Positions 1-9,860 of a stretch of DNA of 64,000 nucleotides are shown piece by piece; position 1 is the first letter of the stretch; each line of letters opens with the position of its first letter. The notes under the pieces are model-generated. The model did not search any database. It was given only the letters and a program-made list of their open reading frames with translations, and had not been told where the DNA came from. This DNA comes from Paracoccaceae bacterium (GTDB taxonomy: Bacteria > Pseudomonadota > Alphaproteobacteria > Rhodobacterales > Rhodobacteraceae): assembly GCA_027492585.1 (NCBI GenBank), contig JAPUEK010000020.1, positions 46,689-110,688 of the forward strand. The letters run 5' to 3'. A program made the translations under genes and the position numbers.

Positions 1-152
1 CGGCGGGCGGGCTGGTGCAACGCCGGATGGAGATGCCCGATGCCACGATGCTGGTCCTGCAGGGCGTGATCTTCCTGGTGCTTCTGGTCAGCGACACCTG
101 CTACGGTCGCCTGCCCTTCCTGAACTACACCCGCAGCGGAGACCGGACATGA
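1..152 (+). CDS. ABC transporter permease, C-terminal fragment
   Basis: Only the last 49 codons lie in the window. The peptide ends with a hydrophobic segment (LVLQGVIFLVLLVSD) followed by a short polar tail, as in the last membrane helix of BPD_transp_2 permeases of the NupABC/BmpA-dependent importer type. Its TGA overlaps the ATG of the next permease by ATGA, so the two permeases are translationally coupled. Family assignment leans on the neighbours; the substrate cannot be read from this fragment. Confidence 0.7.
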   Translation, partial: AGGLVQRRMEMPDATMLVLQGVIFLVLLVSDTCYGRLPFLNYTRSGDRT

Positions 153-1069
153 GCCAGTCTGACCTGATGATCGTACTTTACGCCATGATCGGCGGGGCGA
201 TCCGCGTCTCGACCCCCTTCCTGTTCGTGGCGCTCGGCGAGTGCCTGACCGAGAAGTCCGGGCGGATCAACCTCGGGCTTGAGGGGACGCTGATCCTCGG
301 CGCGATGGTCGGCTATGCGGTCTCCTACAACAGCGGCTCGCCCTGGCTCGGGGTGCTGGCGGCGGGCGGGGGCGGCATCGTGATGGGCGCGGCCCATGGC
401 TGGATCTGCAAGCTCCCGAAGGTCAATGACATCGCAGTCGGGCTCGCATTCATGAGCCTTGGCACCGGCTTGGCCTTCTTCTTCGGCAAACCCTATATCC
501 AGCCCTCGGCCCCGCGGCTCCAGTCGCTGCCGCTGGGGGGCTGGTCGCAGAATCCGCAGGTACAGCAGGCCCTCTCGGTCAATCCCCTGTTTTTCGTCGG
601 CATCCTTCTGGCAATCGCGCTCTGGTGGGGGCTGCGGAACACCCGCGCCGGGCTGACGGTGCGGATGGTCGGCGATTCCGCCGCCTCGGCGCGGGCGATG
701 GGGGTGAACATCAATATGGTGCGCCTGCTTGCAACAGCGGCAGGCGGCTTTCTGGCGGGGGTGGGCGGCGCGTTCCTTTCCCTCTCCTACCCCGGAAGCT
801 GGAGCGAGGGCCTCTCCTCCGGTCAGGGCCTCATGGCAGTCGCCCTCGTGATCTTTGCCCGCTGGAACCCGCTGCGCTGCGTGCTGGCGGCCCTTCTCTT
901 CGGCGCGGCGGGCGCCCTCGGCCCCTCGCTGCAATCCATCGGGATCAGCTACGGCTACCATTTCTTCAACGCCGCGCCCTATATCCTGACGCTCGGGATC
1001 ATGGTCGCCTCCGCCCGCTCCAAATCCGCCGCGAAAGAAGCGCCGCGCGAATTGTCGATCGTGAAATGA
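149..1069 (+). CDS. ABC transporter permease (second, NupABC/YufQ type)
   Basis: A 306-aa integral membrane protein with about eight hydrophobic segments. The region around residues 20-60 (FLFVALGECLTEKSG followed by INLGLEGTLILGAM) carries the conserved permease motif of BPD_transp_2 proteins that import nucleosides or related compounds with a BmpA-type lipoprotein. It should sit in the inner membrane with the upstream permease and the downstream ATPase. It overlaps the first permease by 4 bp and is 10 bp from the ATPase. The binding protein is not in the window; it may lie upstream. Nucleoside/purine import is the family expectation, not something shown here. Confidence 0.85.
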   Translation: MSQSDLMIVLYAMIGGAIRVSTPFLFVALGECLTEKSGRINLGLEGTLILGAMVGYAVSYNSGSPWLGVLAAGGGGIVMGAAHGWICKLPKVNDIAVGLAFMSLGTGLAFFFGKPYIQPSAPRLQSLPLGGWSQNPQVQQALSVNPLFFVGILLAIALWWGLRNTRAGLTVRMVGDSAASARAMGVNINMVRLLATAAGGFLAGVGGAFLSLSYPGSWSEGLSSGQGLMAVALVIFARWNPLRCVLAALLFGAAGALGPSLQSIGISYGYHFFNAAPYILTLGIMVASARSKSAAKEAPRELSIVK

Positions 1070-1079
1070 CGGGACCGAA

Positions 1080-2609
1080 ATGAGCCAGAGCCCCCTTCCG
1101 CCCCGCGCCCTCGCCCTCGCAACGCGGGGGATCACCAAGATCTTCGGGCCGATGCGCGCGCTTGACGACGTGTCGGTGGAGGTTCCCGCCGGATCGTTCC
1201 ACGCCCTTCTGGGAGAGAACGGCGCGGGAAAATCCACGCTGGTCAAATGCATCATGGGCTTTTACGGCGCCGATGAGGGGCAGGTCCTGCTGGACGGCGC
1301 CCCGGTGCGGATCGACAGCCCGAGGCAGGCACAGGCGCAGGGCATCGGCATGGTCTATCAGCATTTCACGCTGGTCCCCTGCCTGACGGCGGCGGAAAAC
1401 CTCGTGATGGCGCGCGCCGCTGCCCCCGCCGTGATCAACTGGCGGCAGGAGACCCGCGGGCTTGAGGAATTCATGGACCGGATGCCGTTCCGGGTGCGGC
1501 TCGACAAGCAGGTGGCGGACCTTTCCGCAGGCGAAAAGCAGAAGCTGGAGATCCTGAAGCTGCTCTACCTCGACCAGAGGTTCCTCATTCTTGATGAGCC
1601 GACCTCGGTGATGACCCCTTCCGAGGCGGATGAGGTGCTGACACTCCTGCGCGGCATGGCGGAGAGGCAGGAAATCACCGTGCTGATGATCTCCCACAAG
1701 TTCCGCGAGGTGAAGGCCTTCTGCGATGGCTTCACCGTGCTGCGGCGCGGACGGGTGACCGGCGGGGGCGATGCCCGAACCGCCAGCGTGACGGAAATGA
1801 GCCGGATGATGATCGGCGAAACCGAACTCCGTGAACGCGCCGCGCGCGAAAGCCGCGGGCTGCCAAGGCCGCGTCTGGTGCTTGAGCAGGTCTGCGCCGA
1901 GGATGAAACCGGACGGCAGGTCATCGAGAACCTGTCCCTGACCGTCGGCGCGGGCGAGGTCCTCGGCATCGCCGGGGTCTCCGGCAACGGGCAGGCGGCC
2001 CTGGTCGAGGTTCTAGCCGGGCAGCGCCCGATGAGCGGCGGGCGCCTTCTGGCGGATGGCGCCCCCTTCACCCCCCGGCGCGCCGATCTGGACCGCTACA
2101 AGGTCTTCGGCCTGCCGGAGGAACCCCTGCGGAATGCGACGGTTCCCCGGATGACCGTGGCCGAGAACATGGCCTTCCGCAGCTTCGACAAACGGCCCCT
2201 CGCCGGCCGGTTCGGCATCCTGTCCCCGGCCCGCATCCGCGCGCAAAGCCGCGATCTGATCCGCCGCTACAACGTCAGGACCAGCTCTCCCGATGCGCTG
2301 ATCGAAACGCTGTCCGGCGGCAATGTGCAGCGCGCCGTTCTGGCGCGGGAGCTGTCCGGCAATGTCGATGTGCTGATCGTGGCGAACCCCTGCTTCGGGC
2401 TCGACTTCGCCTCGGTTGCCGAGATCCGCGCGCAGATCATGGATCAGCGCAACCGCGGTGCCGCCGTCCTGCTGATCAGCGAGGATCTGGACGAGATCCT
2501 CGAACTCGCCGACCGGATCGCGGTGATGTCGGAAGGCCGCCTCACCCCCGCCATGGCGGTCGAAACCACCAGCCGCGCCGAGATCGGCCGCCTGATGGGC
2601 GGGCATTGA
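1080..2609 (+). CDS. ABC transporter ATP-binding protein, double NBD (NupA/RbsA-like)
   Basis: A 509-aa cytoplasmic ATPase with two tandem nucleotide-binding domains. NBD1 has a canonical Walker A (GENGAGKST), signature LSAGEKQ and Walker B LILDEPTSV. In NBD2 the P-loop is degenerate (GVSGNGQAAL, no GK[ST]) but the signature LSGGNVQ is kept; Walker B reads LIVANPCFGLD. One active and one degenerate site is usual in the sugar/nucleoside double-NBD family. It is the last gene of the importer operon; an intergenic repeat with a strong hairpin follows and may end the transcript. Substrate unknown. Confidence 0.9.
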   Translation: MSQSPLPPRALALATRGITKIFGPMRALDDVSVEVPAGSFHALLGENGAGKSTLVKCIMGFYGADEGQVLLDGAPVRIDSPRQAQAQGIGMVYQHFTLVPCLTAAENLVMARAAAPAVINWRQETRGLEEFMDRMPFRVRLDKQVADLSAGEKQKLEILKLLYLDQRFLILDEPTSVMTPSEADEVLTLLRGMAERQEITVLMISHKFREVKAFCDGFTVLRRGRVTGGGDARTASVTEMSRMMIGETELRERAARESRGLPRPRLVLEQVCAEDETGRQVIENLSLTVGAGEVLGIAGVSGNGQAALVEVLAGQRPMSGGRLLADGAPFTPRRADLDRYKVFGLPEEPLRNATVPRMTVAENMAFRSFDKRPLAGRFGILSPARIRAQSRDLIRRYNVRTSSPDALIETLSGGNVQRAVLARELSGNVDVLIVANPCFGLDFASVAEIRAQIMDQRNRGAAVLLISEDLDEILELADRIAVMSEGRLTPAMAVETTSRAEIGRLMGGH

Positions 2610-2690
2610 GGGGCTACCCCCGTCGCACCTTCCCCGCCCCGAGACAGCTCGACCGTCAGACCCGGCCCTGCGATCCCCCGCAGCCTCTCC

Positions 2691-2751
2691 CCATCCCCTG
2701 TGCATAAATATCCTGCGGGGAGGTCCGGAGGGGTGCAAAACCCCTCCGGGG
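2691..2751 (+). repeat. Intergenic repeat, copy A
   Basis: Contains the left block CATCCCCTGTGC, the AAATATCCTGC core and a perfect 9-bp hairpin CCGGAGGGG (2725-2733) / CCCCTCCGG (2741-2749) with loop TGCAAAA. Related copies occur near 9781, 36331, 44618, 49143, 52011 and 60015. It sits after the ABC transporter operon and before the LysR gene. The hairpin has no T-tract, so it is not a classical intrinsic terminator. Confidence 0.85.
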
Positions 2752-2823
2752 CATGAGGAAGGGCGCGACGGCGATTTCCGCCGCCCCCTTGCCAGCCCCG
2801 GCAATCCCCGCCACCCTGCGGGG

Positions 2824-3714
2824 ATGATCGACAAGCTGGAAATGTTCATCGCCCTCGCCAACGAGCGCCATTTCGGCCGCGCGGCAGAGACGTGCCGGGT
2901 CACACAGCCGACGCTTTCCTCCGCCATCCGCCAGCTTGAGGATCAGCTCGGCGTGCAGCTGGTCTTTCGCGGCTCCCGCTTTCAGGGGCTGACGCCGGAG
3001 GGACAGCGCGTGCTCGACTGGGCGCGTCGGATCGTCGGCGACATGCGGGCCTTGAAGGACGAGATGCGGACGGTCCATGCCGGGCTTTCCGGCAATCTCC
3101 GCATCGGTGTGATCCCGACCGCCCTGCCGATGATCGCCGATCTGACCGGCCCCTTCACCTCCCGCCATCCCAATGTCCGCGTGACCATCCTGTCGCGCAC
3201 GTCCGCCGAAATCCTCGCCGGGATCGAAAGCCTCGAACTGGATGCCGGTGTCACCTATCTCGACAACGAACCGCTCGGCCGGGTCGCGCGCGTGCCGCTT
3301 TACACGGAGTTCTACCGCCTGCTCTGCGCGCCCTCCTCGGCCTTCGCCGGGCGGCCCTCCGTGACCTGGTCCGAAGTGGCGACGGAGCCCCTGTGCCTGC
3401 TGACCTCCGACATGCAGAACCGCCGCATCGTCAACCAGCATCTCGCCGAAGCGGGCGCGCGGGTCAGCGCCACGGTGGAATCGAATTCCACCATCGCCCT
3501 CGTCGCCCATGTCCGCACCGGGCGCTTCGCCTCGGTCGTACCGATGAAGTTGGCGGAAATGTTCATCGGCCACGGCCTCGCCGCCGTGCCGATCGTGGAG
3601 CCGGAGGCGGAGCACCTCGTCGGCCTGATCGCCCCGCGCCGGGACCCGCAGACACCTGTGCTTTCAGCGCTGATCGAGGAGGCGGTGCGGCTGGGTTCCC
3701 GGCTGTCTCGATAG
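2824..3714 (+). CDS. LysR-type regulator of the formate dehydrogenase operon
   Basis: A 296-aa protein. Residues ~4-60 form a LysR winged helix-turn-helix (FIALANERHFGRAAE...TQPTLSSAIRQLE); the rest is a LysR substrate-binding domain (residues ~90-290). It lies directly upstream of fdsG on the same strand, as the FdsR-type regulator does in other fds operons, so it probably controls formate dehydrogenase in response to formate or a related signal (inference). The chosen ATG has only a weak GGGG-type ribosome site. Its TAG stop lies inside a perfect palindrome that could be its own operator. Confidence 0.9.
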   Translation: MIDKLEMFIALANERHFGRAAETCRVTQPTLSSAIRQLEDQLGVQLVFRGSRFQGLTPEGQRVLDWARRIVGDMRALKDEMRTVHAGLSGNLRIGVIPTALPMIADLTGPFTSRHPNVRVTILSRTSAEILAGIESLELDAGVTYLDNEPLGRVARVPLYTEFYRLLCAPSSAFAGRPSVTWSEVATEPLCLLTSDMQNRRIVNQHLAEAGARVSATVESNSTIALVAHVRTGRFASVVPMKLAEMFIGHGLAAVPIVEPEAEHLVGLIAPRRDPQTPVLSALIEEAVRLGSRLSR

Positions 3715-3773
3715 ATTTCCTCTATCAAACAACGAGAATTCAGCATTGAAATCCCTATCAATCGGCGTATGAG
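3710..3773 (+). promoter_or_regulatory. Putative LysR operator and fdsG promoter
   Basis: 3710-3726 is GATAGA-TTTCC-TCTATC, a perfect 6-bp-arm palindrome containing a T-N11-A LysR box; the regulator's TAG stop (3712-3714) is within it. A second site, ATTGA-N8-TCAAT at 3745-3762, shares the string CTATCAA. TTGAAA at 3746-3751 and TATGAG at 3768-3773 are 16 bp apart and could be the -35/-10 of the fds operon. The palindrome is seen directly; its role is inferred from the family. Confidence 0.5.
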
Positions 3774-3799
3774 CGATCTATCCAGCCGGAGGCCAACCC

Positions 3800-4278
3800 A
3801 TGCTAGATTCCGCCAACACCGCCCAGAGAGTTGAGGAAATCCTCAACGATCACAAAGGTATGGAAGGGGCGCTCCTGCCGATCCTCCATGCCGTACAGGC
3901 GGAATTCGGCCATGTTCCGCAGGAAAGCCTGCCGATCATCGCCAAGGCACTGAACCTGTCGCGCGCCGAAGTGCATGGGGTGATGAGCTTTTACCACGAT
4001 TTCCGGGCAGCTCCTGCGGGGCGGCATGTGGTCAAGCTCTGCCGCGCGGAATCCTGTCAATCCATGGGGGCGGACCGGGTGGCCGGCCACGCGCGTCAGG
4101 CGCTCGGTCTTGACTGGCATGAGACCAGCGCCGATGGCCGCGTGACGCTGGAGCCGGTCTTCTGCCTCGGCCTCTGTGCCTGCGGACCGGCCGCCATCGT
4201 CGATGGCAAGCTGCATGGCCGCCTCGATGAGGCGAAGGTCGATGCGATCCTGCGCGACCTCGATCTCGGAGGCGCGAA

Positions 4279-4282
<4 letters not shown>
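3800..4282 (+). CDS. fdsG: NAD-dependent formate dehydrogenase, gamma subunit
   Basis: A 160-aa NuoE-like [2Fe-2S] subunit. The four ligands are visible as CRAESC (C-x4-C) and CLGLC (C-x3-C) in the second half. In the FdsGBA complex it lies by FdsB and takes part in electron flow from the FdsA iron-sulfur chain to FMN/NAD. The ATG is preceded by CCGGAGG with a 7-base gap. It is the first gene of the fds operon and overlaps fdsB by ATGA. Length and motifs fit the family. Confidence 0.95.
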
Positions 4283-5801
<1,519 letters not shown>

Positions 5802-5805
<4 letters not shown>

Positions 5806-8678
5806 AGGACTTCATCATTCCCGACCGTGATTTCGGCACCCCGGCTGCGAAATCCAAACAACTGGTCACATTGACCATCGACGGCTTCGACGTGACGGTG
5901 CCGGAAGGCACGTCGATCATGCGGGCCGCAGCGGAACTTGGCATCCAGGTGCCGAAGCTTTGCGCGACCGACAGCATCGACGCCTTCGGCTCCTGCCGGC
6001 TGTGTCTGGTGGAGATCGAGGGGCGCAACGGCACCCCCGCCTCCTGCACCACGCCCGTCGCACCGGGGCTGAAGGTCCACACCCAGAACGCCAAGCTGAA
6101 GCAGCTCCGCCGCGGGGTGATGGAGCTTTACATCTCCGACCACCCGCTCGACTGCCTGACCTGCTCGGCCAATGGCGATTGCGAGTTGCAGGACATGGCC
6201 GGCGCGGTTGGTCTGCGCGATGTCCGCTACGAGGCGGTCGAGACGCATTTCAAGGTGAAGGATCATTCGGGAATAGCCAATCCGAACTATATCCCGAAGG
6301 ACGTATCCAACCCGTACTTCACCTATGACCCGCAAAAATGCATCGTCTGCTCGCGCTGCGTGCGCGCGTGTGAGGAGGTGCAAGGCACCTTCGCGCTGAC
6401 CATCTCCGGGCGCGGCTTCGACAGCCGGGTATCGGCGGGGATGGCAGGGGATGATTTCCTGTCCTCCGACTGCGTGTCCTGCGGCGCCTGCGTTCAGGCC
6501 TGCCCGACCGCGACGCTTCAGGAAAAATCCATCATCGAGCTCGGAACCCCCTCGCGCTCCGTGATCACCACCTGCGCCTATTGCGGGGTCGGCTGCTCCT
6601 TCAAGGCCGAGATGCGCGGCGACGAACTGGTGCGGATGGTCCCCTACAAGCACGGCAAGGCCAACCGCGGCCATAGCTGCGTCAAAGGCCGCTTCGCCTA
6701 TGGCTATGCGAGCCACAAGGACCGCATCCTGAACCCGATGATCCGCGACAGCATCAACGATCCCTGGCAGGAGGTGAGCTGGCAGGAGGCACTGGACTTC
6801 ACCGCCACCCGCATGAAGGGCATCATTGCCAAGCACGGGCGCCAGTCGGTCGGCGTGATCACCTCTTCCCGCTGCACCAATGAGGAAGCCTATCTGGTGC
6901 AGAAACTGACCCGCGCGGTCTTCATGAACAACAATACGGATACCTGCGCCCGCGTCTGCCACTCGCCCACGGGCTATGGGCTGGGGCAGACCTTCGGCAC
7001 TTCCGCCGGAACGCAGGATTTTGATTCCGTTGAGGAAACCGATGTCGTCATGATCATCGGCGCCAATCCGACCGATGGCCACCCGGTCTTTGCCAGCCGC
7101 CTGAAGAAGCGGCTGCGGAAGGGCGCGAAGCTGATCGTCGTCGATCCGCGCCGGACGGATATGGTCGAAAGCCCGCATATCAAGGCGCAGCACCATCTGG
7201 CGCTGACCCCCGGCACCAACGTCGCCATGGTCACGGCCATCGCCCATGTGATCGTGACCGAGGGGCTTTATAATGAAACGTTCATTCGGGAACGTTGCGA
7301 CTGGGACGAATTCCGCGACTATGCGGAATTCGTGAGCCAACCGCAGAACTCCCCGGAAGCGGTGACGATGCTCACCGGCGTCAAGGCGGAGGAAGTGCGT
7401 GCCGCTGCCCGGCTCTATGCGCTCGGCGGCAATGGCGCGATCTATTACGGGCTGGGCGTGACCGAACATTCGCAGGGCTCGACCACGGTGATCGGCATTG
7501 CCAACCTCGCCATGCTGACCGGCAACATCGGTCGCCCCGGCGTCGGCGTGAACCCTCTGCGGGGCCAGAACAACGTTCAGGGCTCCTGCGACATGGGCTC
7601 CTTCCCGCATGAGTTGCCCGGCTACCGCCATGTGAAAAACGAGTCTGTCCGCGAGGTGTTCGAGTCCGTCTGGGGCGTGAAGATCGACAACGAGCCGGGC
7701 CTGCGGATTCCAAACATGCTCGATGCGGCGGTCGAGGGGACCTTCAAGGGCCTTTATTGCCAAGGGGAGGATATTCTCCAATCCGATCCGGACACCAAGC
7801 ATGTCGCCGCCGGTCTGGCCGCGATGGACTGTGTGATCGTTCATGATCTTTTCCTGAACGAGACCGCCAACTACGCTCATGTCTTCCTGCCCGGCTCGAC
7901 CTTCCTTGAAAAGGACGGGACCTTCACCAATGCAGAGCGGCGGATCAACCGTGTCCGCAAGGTGATGGCGCCGCGCAACGGCTATGCGGATTGGGAAATC
8001 ACCCAGATGTTCGCAAATGCCATGGGGGCGGGCTGGACCTATACCCATCCGGGACAGATCATGGAAGAAATCGCGCTGACCACGCCTTCCTTCGCCGGGG
8101 TCAACTACGCCCTGCTGGAGGAAAAAGGCTCCGTCCAGTGGCCCTGCAACGAGAAGGTGCCGGATGGCACGCCGCTCATGCACGTCGATGGCTTCGTTCG
8201 CGGCAAGGGCAAGTTCATCAACACCGAATATGTGGCGACCGATGAAAAGACCGGCCCGCGCTTCCCGCTGCTGCTGACCACCGGGCGCATCCTGTCGCAA
8301 TATAATGTGGGCGCGCAGACGCGGCGCACAGCCAATGTGGTCTGGCATGATCAGGATGTGCTGGAGATCCATCCGCATGACGCTGAAGTGCGGGGCGTGA
8401 AAGAGGGCGATTTCGTGCGTCTTGCCAGCCGGTCGGGCGATACGACCCTGCGGGCGAAGATCTCGGATCGGGTCAATCCGGGCGTGGTCTACACGACCTT
8501 CCACCACCCCGACACGCAGGCGAACGTGATTACGACCGATTATTCGGATTGGGCCACCAACTGCCCCGAATACAAGGTAACGGCCGTTCAGGTTTCGCCT
8601 TCCAACGGCCCCTCCGACTGGCAGGAGGATTACGCGGCGCAGGCAAGCCGCTCCCGCCGCATCGCCGCGGCAGAGTGA
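5802..8678 (+). CDS. fdsA: NAD-dependent formate dehydrogenase, alpha (molybdenum) subunit
   Basis: A 958-aa catalytic subunit oxidising formate to CO2 at a bis-MGD molybdenum centre. N-terminal NuoG-like part: a [2Fe-2S] ferredoxin domain, HPLDCLTC for the His-Cys3 cluster, two [4Fe-4S] motifs (CIVCSRCVRAC and CVSCGACVQAC), then CAYCGVGC next to the molybdopterin domain. Counting codons from the chosen ATG gives Cys386-His387 in RVCHSP and Arg587 in NPLRGQN, exactly the active-site numbers I recall for the R. capsulatus enzyme. The open frame continues upstream inside fdsB, but this ATG overlaps the fdsB stop and gives the family length. Confidence 0.97.
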
Positions 8679-9487
8679 TGGAGACCGCCCGCCCCCAGTC
8701 CCGTCTTGCCTTCGGGCCGGGCGGTGCGACCTCCGGCAGCCGCGTGCTGCCCGAGGAGGTGGCGGTGGCGATCACCTATAACGGCTCCACCCAGGCCGTG
8801 ATGATGGCGACCCCCGCCGATCTGGAGGATTTCGCCTATGGCTTCTCGCTGACCGAAGCCATTGCAAAGCCTGAGGAAATCGCTTCGGTGGAGGTGATCG
8901 AGACCCCGCTCGGCATCGACCTGCAACTCTGGCTCCAGCCGGAGGCGGAGGCGCGGCAGGCGAAGCGGCGGCGCAGCATGGCCGGGCCGGTGGGTTGCGG
9001 GCTCTGCGGGATCGACAGCCTTGAAGAGGCTCTTCGGCAGGCGCGACAGGTTCCGGCATCGCCCCTGCGGATGACGCCGGAGCAGATCATGGCCGCCGTC
9101 GCAGATCTGACCGCGCATCAACCTTTGCATGACCGGACGCGGGCCGCCCATGCCGCCGCCTTCTGGGCGCCCGAGACCGGGATTTTCGCCGCGCGTGAAG
9201 ATGTCGGGCGGCACAATGCGCTCGACAAGCTGATCGGCGCCCTGATCCGTCAGAGCCGCCCGGAGGGGGCGCTTGTCCTCACCTCCCGCGTTTCCATCGA
9301 CATGGTGCAGAAGGCCTGCGCCCTTGGCGCGCCGATCCTGATCGCCGTCTCCGCCCCGACAGCGGCGGCGGTCGCCATGGCCGAAACGGCGGGCCTTACG
9401 CTGGTTGCCCTTGCTCGTCCGGACCGTTTCGAAGTCTTCACCCATCCCAACCGTATCGTGCCACAGGAGAGAGCCGATGTCGCATGA
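8678..9487 (+). CDS. fdsC: FdhD/FdsC-type sulfurtransferase chaperone for formate dehydrogenase
   Basis: A 269-aa FdhD-family protein. These proteins bind bis-MGD and help deliver sulfurated cofactor to the apo-dehydrogenase. The conserved Cys motif appears as VGCGLCGID, and REDVGRHNALDK is the second family hallmark. The ATG shares its A with the fdsA TGA (TGATG), so it is coupled to fdsA. The open frame extends 43 codons upstream within fdsA, but that stretch is not FdhD-like. Its C-terminus overlaps fdsD by 11 bp. Confidence 0.95.
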   Translation: METARPQSRLAFGPGGATSGSRVLPEEVAVAITYNGSTQAVMMATPADLEDFAYGFSLTEAIAKPEEIASVEVIETPLGIDLQLWLQPEAEARQAKRRRSMAGPVGCGLCGIDSLEEALRQARQVPASPLRMTPEQIMAAVADLTAHQPLHDRTRAAHAAAFWAPETGIFAAREDVGRHNALDKLIGALIRQSRPEGALVLTSRVSIDMVQKACALGAPILIAVSAPTAAAVAMAETAGLTLVALARPDRFEVFTHPNRIVPQERADVA

Positions 9488-9710
9488 CACGCCCCATGCC
9501 AAGCTGATCTACATGGCCAACCAGATTTCCAAGTTCATGGAATCGAAGCCAACCGCCGAAGGGATTGCCGGATTGGCTTCCCATATCAACGACTTCTGGG
9601 AGCCGCGGATGCGCCGCCACCTCTTCGAGGTGCTTGATCAGGGCGGACAGGGCCTGCGCCCTCTGGTGCTGGAAGCCGCCGGCCAGATCAAGCGCCCCAC
9701 CGCCGCCTGA
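9477..9710 (+). CDS. fdsD: Formate dehydrogenase delta subunit
   Basis: A 77-aa protein of the FdsD family: a short N-terminal segment, then KLIYMANQISKFMESKP...INDFWEPRMRRHLFE, the family signature. FdsD accompanies Mo-containing soluble formate dehydrogenases and is needed for full activity; its exact role (assembly or stability) is unsettled. It starts 11 bp inside fdsC after AGGAGAG and is the last gene of the operon. Repeat copy B follows, then the convergent end of the NRPS gene. Confidence 0.93.
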   Translation: MSHDTPHAKLIYMANQISKFMESKPTAEGIAGLASHINDFWEPRMRRHLFEVLDQGGQGLRPLVLEAAGQIKRPTAA

Positions 9711-9780
9711 ACGGCTGTTCACAAAGGCCCGAGCCAACCGGCCTTCACGGTCGCAGGCGGACCATCCGCACAGCCTCTTT

Positions 9781-9857
9781 TCACATTCCTGTCGAAAAAT
9801 ATCCTGCCGGGTGGTCCGGAGGGGTGCAAAACCCTTCCGGCGCCCGCAACAGGCGCG
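9781..9857 (+). repeat. Intergenic repeat, copy B (convergent junction)
   Basis: Left block (CACATTCCTGTCG) and the AAATATCCTGCC core, then hairpin CCGGAGGGGT (9816-9825) / ACCCTTCCGG (9831-9840) with one G-T wobble, then a second small hairpin GCGCC (9840-9844) / GGCGC (9852-9856) around CGCAACA. It lies between the 3' ends of fdsD (+) and the NRPS gene (-) and fills the gap where a bidirectional transcript end would be expected. Confidence 0.85.
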
Positions 9858-9860
9858 CCC

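Noticed and set aside
2725..2749. Repeat hairpins as ordinary Rho-independent terminators
   Set aside because: None of the six hairpin copies is followed by a T-tract, and the flanking blocks are also conserved, so a simple terminator does not explain them.
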